A stretch of DNA of 64,000 nt from NCBI RefSeq assembly GCF_003627955.1, contig NZ_RBWS01000023.1, positions 79,619 to 143,618 of the forward strand. Direction: 5' to 3'. The notes under the pieces were generated by a model. The model did not search any database. It was not told the DNA's origin and was given only the letters and a program-made list of their open reading frames with translations. This document shows positions 1-7,984 of the stretch, one piece after another (positions within the stretch are counted from its first letter, which is position 1; every line of letters begins with the position of its first letter). The position numbers and the translations under genes were made by a program. This DNA is from Sphingobacterium puteale. GTDB lineage: Bacteria; Bacteroidota; Bacteroidia; Sphingobacteriales; Sphingobacteriaceae.

Positions 1-135
1 TTTGAGCATAACGCCAGGGGTTATATCCTCCTGGTCATGTTTACGCTACCTCTGATCTATATCACCTATGACCTTGCCCTATTTGTTGTCGACAGGAGTA
101 TCAGGGCTAAATTACAGAAAAAGCAACCGGAATAA
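1..135 (+). CDS. C-terminal end of an unidentified membrane protein (partial)
   Basis: The window opens inside a reading frame that ends in TAA at 133-135 and leaves 44 C-terminal residues. Residues 7-31 of this stub are strongly hydrophobic (GYILLVMFTLPLIYITY and on), which fits a last transmembrane helix, and a short basic tail (KLQKKQPE) follows, likely on the cytoplasmic side. The gene converges on the sulfatase-fold gene, with only six bases between the two stop codons. The family cannot be recognised from this fragment. Confidence 0.6.
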   Translation, partial: FEHNARGYILLVMFTLPLIYITYDLALFVVDRSIRAKLQKKQPE

Positions 136-141
136 GCAGGC

Positions 142-2067
142 TTATCTTTTATAGGTCAGCTTATTTTCAATCATCCGATTGTTATATTGCTGAATAAAAG
201 CTTTCATCTTGGTTTCCATTGTATCCAGGATTGCAGGATGCTGCTTAAGTAAATCTTGCTTCATCAACCGATCTTGCTTCATGTTATAAAGCGATACCGG
301 TTTAAGACCATCATAAGACATCATAAAGTCTTTATAATAAAAGTTATAGCTTCCTGCATTATTGTTCAGCACAAAATTGTCCCTTCCCGGCATAAATGCA
401 TCCGAGCCAAATGCAAAATAAGGCTCATCATAATGGAGGTAATTTAAGACCGTGGGCATAATATCAATTTGTTGGACCAATTTATCCGTTTTGCCGACCA
501 ATCCATCTCCGGGTGCATAAAATATAATCGGAATCTGAAAACCACCCGCTGTGGTCTGATACTCCGGGAGGTAACTTACCGTAGCATGATCGGCGCAGAT
601 TACAAATAAGGTATTGTTGAACCAGGGCATTTTGGAGGCCGTCGCAAAAAATTCACGTAGGGCATTGTCGGTATAGCCGATCGGTTCCTGTACCGGCAGT
701 GGCCCTTTGGGAAATTTTCCCTGATATTTTTCGGGAACCTTAAAAGGATGGTGTGAGGAAAGTGAAAAGAAACTCGCAAAAAACGGTTGTTTTAACGTGT
801 TGATCTTATTGGCCGTAAACTGCAGAAAAGGTTCGTCCCAGATGCCCCAAATACCGTCGAAATCCTGATCGTTATTGTATTCGTTTTTACCAAAATAGTG
901 TTGAATTCCTGCCAGTTTCATGTAGGCCGAGAAGCCCATACTTCCGTTTGGAGCACCATGAAAAAAAGCGGTTTCATAGCCTTTCTTTTTCAAAAGTTTG
1001 GCCAGACTGGTGGTCTCATTACCGGAATACACCGATAGTACAAATGGCTCACCAATGGAGGGAATCCCCGTAATGACCGACGGTAAAGCATCGATGGATT
1101 TGCGGCCGTTGGCATAGGTGTCAGTAAAGGTATAGCCATGGCGAATCAGAGAATCCAGAAAAGGAGTATATCCCTTATATTTTCCGCCTTGAATATCTTT
1201 ATTCAGCTCGCCAAAATGCTCTTTTGCAAAACTTTCCAAAATCAGCACAACAACATTCTTTTTATTGAAAGGCTTATCCGTCTGCGGGAGATGAATCGGG
1301 TCATATATCTTGGCCAGCTCTTGCTCCGGATAATAATTCTTCGGTTTGAGGCTCACAGCCTTTAGAGTTTTCAGTATGCTGAATGGTGTATTCAGCACGA
1401 TATTCATTTCCTCTGGGGTGTCTACGTAATCGCCGGCATTGCTCAAAGTGATCGGACGGGTGCTATGTGCCCATCCACCACGGACACCACCTATAAAAAG
1501 AAAAGCGGTCATTAAAAAGAAGGGAACCTGAACCAGGAAAGGTTTCCAGGAATAACCTTTTGGTTGTTCGAGTTTGATCAACCGATACGATTTGGACAGG
1601 CCATAAACGAGCATTGCAAATACCAGCAGGAGATACCAGTAATCAAGACAAAAGTCAAATGCCAATTTAAACAAATTGGTTTCATTTGAAAACTGGCTCA
1701 ATACTGTGCCAGTGGTCCGTTTTAGTGTAAAAGGATAATAGGCATAGTCAATTAAATTCAAGGCGATCCCTAGCGAATTGACTACGACAAAAATCCATTT
1801 GGAAACCCGCTGATAGGTGGGATTATAAATGAATGGTCCGGGTACCGTTTGCATAACAATGTAGAGAATATTCAGATAGAGCAAAGCAACGGTATCAAAA
1901 CGGACGCCCCCGCCAAACATCACAAACAGTTTTCCTGCATTTACGTTGGGAAATAAAGAAGAATTCAGTAGGTAAAATCCCCATCTCAGCAGGGCATAAA
2001 TGATTAAAAGAAAGGCAAAACGAATGGCGACTGCAATATAGGGTGCTAGTATTCCTCTTAATTTCAT
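142..2067 (-). CDS. LTA synthase family membrane protein (alkaline phosphatase/sulfatase fold)
   Basis: This 641-residue protein has the LtaS/OpgB-type layout: about five N-terminal membrane helices (residues 10-200) followed by an extracytoplasmic sulfatase-fold domain (about 270-620). Visible metal-site signatures are the VVVLILES block (Glu278) and the CADHAT block near residue 495. At the nucleophile position the motif is GRKSID, with Ser324 where staphylococcal LtaS has Thr. Such proteins move or cleave phosphoglycerol or phosphoethanolamine groups on envelope lipids or glycans. Gram-negative members are mostly uncharacterised, and lipoteichoic acid itself is not expected here, so the substrate is unknown. 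It lies four bases downstream of a paralogue on the same strand, clearly one operon. Confidence 0.85.
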   Translation of the reverse strand: MKLRGILAPYIAVAIRFAFLLIIYALLRWGFYLLNSSLFPNVNAGKLFVMFGGGVRFDTVALLYLNILYIVMQTVPGPFIYNPTYQRVSKWIFVVVNSLGIALNLIDYAYYPFTLKRTTGTVLSQFSNETNLFKLAFDFCLDYWYLLLVFAMLVYGLSKSYRLIKLEQPKGYSWKPFLVQVPFFLMTAFLFIGGVRGGWAHSTRPITLSNAGDYVDTPEEMNIVLNTPFSILKTLKAVSLKPKNYYPEQELAKIYDPIHLPQTDKPFNKKNVVVLILESFAKEHFGELNKDIQGGKYKGYTPFLDSLIRHGYTFTDTYANGRKSIDALPSVITGIPSIGEPFVLSVYSGNETTSLAKLLKKKGYETAFFHGAPNGSMGFSAYMKLAGIQHYFGKNEYNNDQDFDGIWGIWDEPFLQFTANKINTLKQPFFASFFSLSSHHPFKVPEKYQGKFPKGPLPVQEPIGYTDNALREFFATASKMPWFNNTLFVICADHATVSYLPEYQTTAGGFQIPIIFYAPGDGLVGKTDKLVQQIDIMPTVLNYLHYDEPYFAFGSDAFMPGRDNFVLNNNAGSYNFYYKDFMMSYDGLKPVSLYNMKQDRLMKQDLLKQHPAILDTMETKMKAFIQQYNNRMIENKLTYKR

Positions 2068-2071
2068 CCTG

Positions 2072-3982
2072 TTAATATTTTAGAAATTCACGATAAACCT
2101 GTTGATAATATGCTTTGGCAATATTTAAAATACTGTCTGTTTTAGCTGCAGGATAGTCTTTGTTAGCTCGATAATTGATAATTCGCCCCACATTATCAAA
2201 AGATACCGCCTGTTCGGGTGTGATTGTCCCAAAAGCATCTTTGGAGTTATAGAACGCAATTTGCGATGTCGTAGGGTTGAATAAATCACGGCTCCAATGA
2301 TATCTATTGGTTGGGAGCTTCAGCTGCGTCAATAACGTGGCTGCCAAATCCGTTTGATTTCCTATGCGATTGAAGATTTTGCCCCGATATTCAGGCTTAA
2401 TTACATCGCCAAAAAAGATCAACGGAATATGAAATCTATTCGGGTGATAAAGCTCCCATTTTTCCGAGGGCAAACGATGTCCATGATCCGCAACAATTAC
2501 AAAGAGCGTATTTTTATACCATGCTTCATTTTTGGCTTTGCCAATGAAATCGAAAACAGCCGAATCCGTATAGTTGGCCGTGCTTCTAAACTTATCTGCA
2601 TTATTGGTACTACCAAATTTGTAACCATGCTTTAATTCGAATGGTTCGTGATTGATCAAGGTAAAGATCGTTGAAAAAAACGGTTGTTTTTCTTTGTTAA
2701 AATCTTTGATCATCTGATTAAACACGACATGATCGTAAACGCCCCAGGAAGCTCTTTCGGCATCCAGTCCAAAACTGCCATTATCAACTACTCTGGAGAT
2801 CCCGTGTGTCAACATATAGGACTTGAAATTATAAAATTCACTTTGTCCGCCATGATAAAATGAGGTTTCATAACCTGCGTGATCAAATTCCTGCCCAATG
2901 GCAGGCATATTTTCATGTTTGTCAATATATTTAATGATACTTTCCGGTCCTTGGGCCGGAAATCCGCTCAAAATAGCAACCATGCCCTTGTCCGAACGGT
3001 CAGCCGCCGAATAGATATGATCAAACAAAATCCCGCCTTTGATCAGTTCTTCCATATGAGGTGTAATTCCCTTCTCACCGCCCAAAGATTGAATAAGATC
3101 GCCGACAAAACTTTCCAGCATAATGATGACAACATTCGGACGCGTGGTGGATAATACCTCGACTGCCGAATCGGGCTTGCTCTGAAAAACTGGCTTTAGC
3201 TGTTCCCGAATAGCCTTATCGTCCGATCCATAGAAATCATAAGGGTTTTTCAGCTTTGTGCTTTTGGTGAAAAAATCGCGCAAAAGTGACCACTGTGTAT
3301 TCACCGCTGCATGATTATAAAAGGTAACTTCGGAATAATAAGCTTTACTGGGGTTTAGTGTCGCGCGGCCATAGCCCCCGCGGATAAAGGTAAAAAGAAC
3401 AAAGACGCCTACTACCAATTTAAAAAAATTGCCAACCGGTGATTTAACATTATAAAAATGCACCTTTTTAAACATCCAGCGATAAAGAAAATAGCCACAG
3501 AATATGCCCACTAACATCCCCAATATCGGAAGAAAAACCGGTGTAGATTCTGCTGAAGCTACCGCTCCGGAAGGTGAAGCCAAGAAAGCATCTATCGCAC
3601 GTTTCGATATTTTGTCGCCCCATTCGCGATAGATATTGACATTGATAAAGCTGGTTACGAAAAATAAAACGAGTACAATAACGGTATAAACATCAAGGAT
3701 GGTACGCTTTGGCTGAACCTTTGGAAAGAATCCCAGAATACAATAAATAAGAAATGGAAGGGCGCAGATATAGGATACCGCTGAAAAATCAAGGCTTAAT
3801 CCATGAAAATAAATTCTAAAAATTTCAGTCAAATGATCCGTCCCTATTTTCTCAAAAAAAGCAGAAATAAAGATAAATCTGTCTAAAAAACAGACAATTA
3901 GCCAAAACAAGAAATATTGTGTTAACGCTCTAAGTTCGTTCGCAAATCGTTGCATCCCTTCGTGTAAAAATAAAACAGGCAA
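2072..3982 (-). CDS. LTA synthase family membrane protein, paralogue of the downstream gene
   Basis: This is a 636-residue paralogue of the following gene, with the same layout: an N-terminal membrane region (about residues 15-205) and a sulfatase-fold catalytic domain. The metal-binding Glu is in VVIIMLESF (Glu290), the predicted nucleophile is Ser330 in ADRSDKGM, and a VADHGHR metal-ligand block lies near residue 510. Both copies use Ser rather than Thr at the nucleophile position. It is the first gene of the pair, so its promoter should lie in 3983-4250. The role is probably transfer or hydrolysis of a phospho-head group at the outer face of the inner membrane. The substrate is unknown. 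The ATG is followed by a hydrophilic stretch and then the first helix, which makes this start reasonable. Confidence 0.85.
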   Translation of the reverse strand: MPVLFLHEGMQRFANELRALTQYFLFWLIVCFLDRFIFISAFFEKIGTDHLTEIFRIYFHGLSLDFSAVSYICALPFLIYCILGFFPKVQPKRTILDVYTVIVLVLFFVTSFINVNIYREWGDKISKRAIDAFLASPSGAVASAESTPVFLPILGMLVGIFCGYFLYRWMFKKVHFYNVKSPVGNFFKLVVGVFVLFTFIRGGYGRATLNPSKAYYSEVTFYNHAAVNTQWSLLRDFFTKSTKLKNPYDFYGSDDKAIREQLKPVFQSKPDSAVEVLSTTRPNVVIIMLESFVGDLIQSLGGEKGITPHMEELIKGGILFDHIYSAADRSDKGMVAILSGFPAQGPESIIKYIDKHENMPAIGQEFDHAGYETSFYHGGQSEFYNFKSYMLTHGISRVVDNGSFGLDAERASWGVYDHVVFNQMIKDFNKEKQPFFSTIFTLINHEPFELKHGYKFGSTNNADKFRSTANYTDSAVFDFIGKAKNEAWYKNTLFVIVADHGHRLPSEKWELYHPNRFHIPLIFFGDVIKPEYRGKIFNRIGNQTDLAATLLTQLKLPTNRYHWSRDLFNPTTSQIAFYNSKDAFGTITPEQAVSFDNVGRIINYRANKDYPAAKTDSILNIAKAYYQQVYREFLKY

Positions 3983-4058
3983 ATTTACATTAATTTACAT
4001 TAAAACTTGGCTAATTGACTAGTAATATGAAGAAAAGATTAAAAAAGTATTAAGGTTT

Positions 4059-4110
4059 GAGTAGTGAGTAGTGAGTAGTGAGTATTGAGTATTGAGTATT
4101 GAGTACTGAG
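4059..4110. repeat. 7-bp tandem repeat (GAGTAGT/GAGTATT)
   Basis: Seven consecutive heptamers are seen: GAGTAGT three times, GAGTATT three times, then GAGTACT, ending with GAG. The variants come in blocks, which suggests expansion by slippage after a point mutation. It lies between two divergent operons, 180 bases or more from the valS -7 box, so a direct promoter effect is not evident. Confidence 0.9.
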
Positions 4111-4291
4111 ATTCTGCTTGTACAAGCCTTCGGCTTATTCGGATGGTTCCAACTTTTTAATTTTTGCCTCTTTAGACATTGTCTTCGATCTTTCATCTCT
4201 AATGCTTGCCCATTTCATCTTTAGTTCCTCGTCTTTGATCTACAATCAATAACAAGATCAATGATAACAAGGAAAATAACATAGAATTCCT

Positions 4292-4299
4292 TACTTTTG
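4292..4299 (+). promoter_or_regulatory. Bacteroidota -7 box of valS (TACTTTTG)
   Basis: TACTTTTG matches the Bacteroidota -7 consensus TAnnTTTG exactly. It sits 32 bases before the valS ATG at 4332. No TTTG -33 element is seen at the expected distance. Confidence 0.6.
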
Positions 4300-4331
4300 T
4301 ATTCCTTAAAAATTTGAATATAAAATTTAAA

Positions 4332-6968
4332 ATGAGCATAGCGAAAACTTACAATCCAAAAGAAGCTGAAGAAAAATGGTACAGCTATTGGAAAGCGAAC
4401 GGATTTTTCCGGTCCACTCCTGACGAACGTGAACCTTATACGATTGTAATGCCGCCACCGAATGTCACTGGCGTATTGCACATGGGTCATATGCTGAACA
4501 ATACCATTCAAGACGTTTTGATTCGCCGCGCACGTATGCAGGGTAAAAACGCTTGTTGGGTACCGGGGACTGATCACGCCTCCATCGCCACTGAAGCTAA
4601 GGTCGTCGCTATGTTAAAGGAGCAAGGCATTGATAAAAGGTCCTTATCGCGTGAGGATTTCTTAAAACATGCCTGGGAATGGAAAGAAAAATACGGTGGT
4701 ATTATCTTAAAACAATTGGAAAAACTAGGTGCTTCCTGTGACTGGGACCGTACCCGTTTCACCATGGATCCTGAATTATATCAATCGGTAATCCGTGTAT
4801 TTGTCGATCTTTACAATAAAGGATTAATCTACCGTGGTTACCGCATGGTCAACTGGGATCCGGAAGCAAAAACCAATATTTCGGATGAAGAAGTTGTTTA
4901 CAAAGAAAAGAACGGGAAATTATACCACCTGAAATATCAAGTTGAAGGATCAGATCAATATATTGTTGTTGCGACCACTCGCCCTGAAACGATCTTTGGC
5001 GACACGGCCGTATGTATCAATCCAAATGACGAACGTTATGCCTGGTTAAAAGGAAAACAGGTAATTGTACCGATTGTAGGCCGTAAAGTGAATATCATCG
5101 AGGATGAATATGTTGATCTGGAATTTGGTACGGGCTGTCTTAAAGTAACTCCGGCACACGATGTCAATGACTACGAACTCGGCAAAAAGCATGATCTGGA
5201 ATTTGTGGACATCTTTACAGACGATGCGAAGTTAAATGACAACGGCTTACATTATGCCGGCATGGATCGTTTCAAAGTCCGCAAAGAGATCGAAAAAGAA
5301 CTTGAAGAAAAAGGATTGCTGGAGAAAGTAGAGAACTATACCAATAATGTCGGCACATCGGAAAGAACCGGTGCGGTTATTGAGCCTAAGATCTCCAACC
5401 AATGGTTCCTGAAAATGGAAGACCTGGGAAAACCTGCCTTGGATAATGTCATGGATGATACCATTAAATTCCATCCAACTAAATTCAAAAATATCTACCG
5501 TAACTGGATGGAAAATGTAACAGATTGGAACATTTCCAGACAATTGTGGTGGGGACATCAGATACCTGCTTACTTCTATGGCGATGGTAACGACGATTTT
5601 GTTGTTGCTCAAACCGCCGAAGAGGCACTTTCACTGGCCCAGCAAAAATCGGGCAATGCGGGTCTAACGCTTACAGATTTGCGTCAGGACGAAGATGTGC
5701 TTGACACCTGGTTTTCAGCTTGGTTATGGCCAATTTCTGTATTCAACGGTATCAATGAACCTGAAAATGAAGAGATCAACTATTACTACCCAACACAGGA
5801 TCTAGTCACTGCACCTGATATAATTTTCTTCTGGGTAGCACGTATGATCGTATCGGGTTACGAATTCCGTGGGCAATTGCCTTTTGAAAATGTTTATTTC
5901 ACTGGTATTGTCCGCGACAAGCTAGGCCGCAAGATGTCAAAATCTTTAGGTAATTCACCAGATCCGATTGATCTAATGAATGAATATGGTGCCGATGCAA
6001 CACGGATGGGCATGTTATTGACAGCTCCTGCTGGGAATGACCTGCCTTTTGATGTCGAGCTTTGCGTTCAGGGCCGTAATTTCGCCAATAAGATCTGGAA
6101 TGCCTTCCGTCTGGTAAAAGGCTGGGAGATTATTGATGCTCCGGCTTCGCAAGCAGATAAAATTTCGGCGTCATGGTTTGATGCTCGGTTCAACCAGGCA
6201 TTGGCTGAAATTGAAGAAAACTTCAAACACTACCGTTTATCAGATGCCCTGATGACAACATATAAATTGGTCTGGGACGATTTCTGTGCCTGGTATCTTG
6301 AATTAGTCAAACCGGCTTATGGTTCTCCTATCGCTTCGGAAACCCGAGACAAAGTAACATCTTTCTTTCAACGTGTATTGACATTGGTACATCCGTTTAT
6401 GCCTTTCCTAACGGAGGAGCTGTGGCATGATGAACTGTTCGGCGCAAAAGAGGAGCAGGACTGTATCATTGTTGCTGAATTTCCAAAAGTCAACGTATTT
6501 GATGAGCAGGTTATCAAAGATTTTGCGGTAGCGCAACAAATCATTTCCGAAGTTCGTAATATCCGCAACTCAAAAGGTATTTCTCCAAAAGTAGCATTAC
6601 CTCTGGCCATTAATCAACAATCTGATATCGATCTTGGGCAATACATTGCCATCATCACAAAAATTGCCAATCTGGAGTCTGTCACTTTTGTAACTGAAAA
6701 AGTAGCCGGCGCAACAAGCTTCCTGGCAGGAAAAGATGAATGCTATGTGTTATTGGAAAATAATGTCGACATCGATGCTGAGCGCGAGCGTATCGAAAAA
6801 GAGCTGGATTACCTGAAAGGATTCCTAGTGTCTGTAGACAAAAAGCTTTCAAACGAGCGCTTTGTACAAAATGCAAAACCTGAAATTGTTGAAAACGAAA
6901 AAAGCAAGAAGGCAGACGCAGAGGCTAAAATTAAGATCCTTCAAGAAAGTTTAACGGCGTTAGGTTAA
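4332..6968 (+). CDS. valS: Valyl-tRNA synthetase
   Basis: This class I aminoacyl-tRNA synthetase charges tRNA-Val in the cytoplasm. The protein is 878 residues, normal for bacterial ValRS. The HIGH-like signature HMGH is at about residues 49-52 and the KMSKS loop at about 534-538. The editing (CP1) domain lies between them, with the TTRPETIFGDTA motif at about 218. A C-terminal coiled-coil arm (about 800-878, rich in Glu and Lys) is typical of ValRS. A longer frame opens at a TTG at 4314, but the ATG at 4332 gives the expected MSIAKTYNPKEAEEKW start. It is transcribed alone and closed by a strong terminator. Confidence 0.97.
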   Translation: MSIAKTYNPKEAEEKWYSYWKANGFFRSTPDEREPYTIVMPPPNVTGVLHMGHMLNNTIQDVLIRRARMQGKNACWVPGTDHASIATEAKVVAMLKEQGIDKRSLSREDFLKHAWEWKEKYGGIILKQLEKLGASCDWDRTRFTMDPELYQSVIRVFVDLYNKGLIYRGYRMVNWDPEAKTNISDEEVVYKEKNGKLYHLKYQVEGSDQYIVVATTRPETIFGDTAVCINPNDERYAWLKGKQVIVPIVGRKVNIIEDEYVDLEFGTGCLKVTPAHDVNDYELGKKHDLEFVDIFTDDAKLNDNGLHYAGMDRFKVRKEIEKELEEKGLLEKVENYTNNVGTSERTGAVIEPKISNQWFLKMEDLGKPALDNVMDDTIKFHPTKFKNIYRNWMENVTDWNISRQLWWGHQIPAYFYGDGNDDFVVAQTAEEALSLAQQKSGNAGLTLTDLRQDEDVLDTWFSAWLWPISVFNGINEPENEEINYYYPTQDLVTAPDIIFFWVARMIVSGYEFRGQLPFENVYFTGIVRDKLGRKMSKSLGNSPDPIDLMNEYGADATRMGMLLTAPAGNDLPFDVELCVQGRNFANKIWNAFRLVKGWEIIDAPASQADKISASWFDARFNQALAEIEENFKHYRLSDALMTTYKLVWDDFCAWYLELVKPAYGSPIASETRDKVTSFFQRVLTLVHPFMPFLTEELWHDELFGAKEEQDCIIVAEFPKVNVFDEQVIKDFAVAQQIISEVRNIRNSKGISPKVALPLAINQQSDIDLGQYIAIITKIANLESVTFVTEKVAGATSFLAGKDECYVLLENNVDIDAERERIEKELDYLKGFLVSVDKKLSNERFVQNAKPEIVENEKSKKADAEAKIKILQESLTALG

Positions 6969-6992
6969 AAACCATAATATCATAATTTTTTA

Positions 6993-7023
6993 AAGTCCCG
7001 CGAAACCCGCGGGACTTCTTTTG
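6993..7023 (+). terminator. Intrinsic terminator of valS
   Basis: A perfect 10-bp stem (AAGTCCCGCG / CGCGGGACTT) with a five-base loop is followed by CTTTT, 24 bases after the valS stop. Confidence 0.85.
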
Positions 7024-7163
7024 AGGTGCACTTTCCTGTCCATTTATGGCCTGGTAGAATCGTACCCCTTTTATATGCTAGCTTCATTGTTGATTTTTAA
7101 CTTTATACGGATTCCTGTAAAAAAATGAATAACTTTATAAGAACGAACTTAAATTATATCATT

Positions 7164-7466
7164 ATGGGATTCAAGGAAACATTTCAAATCAACGGAGAAA
7201 ACCTTTTACAAAAGATCAAAGAAATCATTGCAGAGGGTAATGTAAATAAAATCAGTATCTCGGACAAGCATGGTAAAGAAATCATGAGTTTTCCGATTAC
7301 AGTTGGCGCGATCGGACTGATCCTGGCGCCGGTATTTGCCGCAATAGGCGCCGTGGCAGCCTTGCTTACCGAATGCACAATTACGGTAGAGCGCAATAGC
7401 GAAAAGAAGGAAGAGGATAAAAAGGATGGTCCCTCAGAACCACCGACAACGATCACTGTCAACTAA
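7164..7466 (+). CDS. DUF4342 family small protein
   Basis: This is a 100-residue protein if started at the ATG at 7164 (MGFKETFQINGENLLQKIKE). An upstream in-frame ATG at 7125 would add 13 residues that do not look like the family. It shows the DUF4342 pattern: an N-terminal helix, the INKI/SISDKHG beta pair, then a glycine/alanine-rich hydrophobic segment (VGAIGLILAPVFAAIGAVAALL) with an acidic-basic tail. The family is widespread, its function is unknown, and it may touch the membrane through that segment. A possible -7 box (TAACTTTA) lies near 7098. It stands alone between valS and tamB. Confidence 0.75.
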   Translation: MGFKETFQINGENLLQKIKEIIAEGNVNKISISDKHGKEIMSFPITVGAIGLILAPVFAAIGAVAALLTECTITVERNSEKKEEDKKDGPSEPPTTITVN

Positions 7467-7490
7467 TTTGACCTTAAAAAATTTACGATC

Positions 7491-7559
7491 ATGAAAATCC
7501 TAAAGAATATTGTTTGTGTTTTGTTTGGCTTACTTTTTATGAATATGGGTCGTATTTGA
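7491..7559 (+). pseudogene. 22-codon remnant resembling a DoxX-family N-terminus
   Basis: An ATG 24 bases after the DUF4342 stop opens a 22-residue frame (MKILKNIVCVLFGLLFMNMG, then RI and TGA). The hydrophobic helix followed by an N-x-G pattern resembles the first helix of DoxX-like membrane proteins, which normally continue with a LNKF-type motif and three more helices. Nothing coding follows in any frame, so this looks like a decayed or truncated gene. The DoxX match is from memory of the family and is not proven. A tiny functional membrane peptide is the alternative. Confidence 0.35.
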
Positions 7560-7609
7560 AAATTGGAGGAAATATAAAAAACTGATGGCATAATTATCCT
7601 GTTCATCCA

Positions 7610-7682
7610 AACAAAAACGACAGGATCCTGTCAGGGAAAATTCCTATTATTAAGAAATTAATAGGGATTGTACGTTTTTGTT
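7610..7682. repeat. Nested inverted repeat, three-way-junction-like
   Basis: The outer arms AACAAAAACG (7610-7619) and CGTTTTTGTT (7673-7682) are perfectly complementary. Inside them lie a 14-bp palindrome GACAGGATCCTGTC (7619-7632) and a second hairpin ATTCCTATTA (7640-7649) / TAATAGGGAT (7659-7668) with one mismatch. Two stem-loops inside a closing stem could be a REP/MITE-like element, a recombination site or a structured RNA. Confidence 0.6.
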
Positions 7683-7822
7683 AGTATAAAATTAAAAAAT
7701 AAAAAACTTTATACTCCAAAAATGGTTTGGTCAATTATTTGATGGGTTTGTAGATACCTCCTCAATAGCACGATTTAGCGCGAGATGAGGGAGGGCGGCT
7801 CAAGGTTTACATATATCTATAC

Positions 7823-7859
7823 GTAGCGCAAATTAAACGTTATGTAGCAGAAATTAAAC
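7823..7859. repeat. Two direct repeats spaced 21 bases upstream of tamB
   Basis: GTAGCGCAAATTAAAC (7823-7838) and GTAGCAGAAATTAAAC (7844-7859) differ at two positions and are spaced 21 bases start to start, two helical turns. They lie 70-105 bases upstream of the proposed tamB -33 box, a position that would suit an activator. The regulator is unknown. Confidence 0.45.
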
Positions 7860-7926
7860 TTGCATATACAAGCAAATTTATCTTAGTTTGCTGAAACGGC
7901 GGGATATAACTTAATATCTGAAAAAC

Positions 7927-7955
7927 TTTGCAAACTTTTTTCCGTTTTAGTTTTT
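7927..7955 (+). promoter_or_regulatory. Probable tamB-tamL promoter
   Basis: A TTTG element (7927-7930) lies 17 bases before TAGTTTTT (7948-7955), which matches TAnnTTTG at seven of eight positions. It is 30 bases before the tamB start. Confidence 0.4.
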
Positions 7956-7984
7956 ATTAATAGATACTTAAATCAAATTATACG

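Larger units (their letters stand above)
3983..4331. other. Intergenic region with a heptanucleotide tandem repeat and the valS promoter
   Basis: This is a 349-base divergent intergenic stretch. It holds the promoter side of the sulfatase-fold pair, a 7-bp microsatellite (4059-4110), a small hairpin with AAGCC/GGCTT arms near 4125-4137, and the valS -7 box at 4292-4299. No convincing coding potential was seen. Confidence 0.7.
7467..7984. other. Non-coding region with a gene remnant, a nested palindrome and the tamB promoter
   Basis: This is 518 bases without an intact gene. In order it holds the DoxX-like remnant (7491-7559), a nested inverted-repeat structure (7610-7682), a pair of 16-bp near-identical direct repeats (7823-7859) and the tamB promoter (7927-7955). 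Confidence 0.7.

Noticed and set aside
5247..5612. 121-codon minus-strand frame inside valS
   Set aside because: Antisense shadow of a well-conserved synthetase gene.
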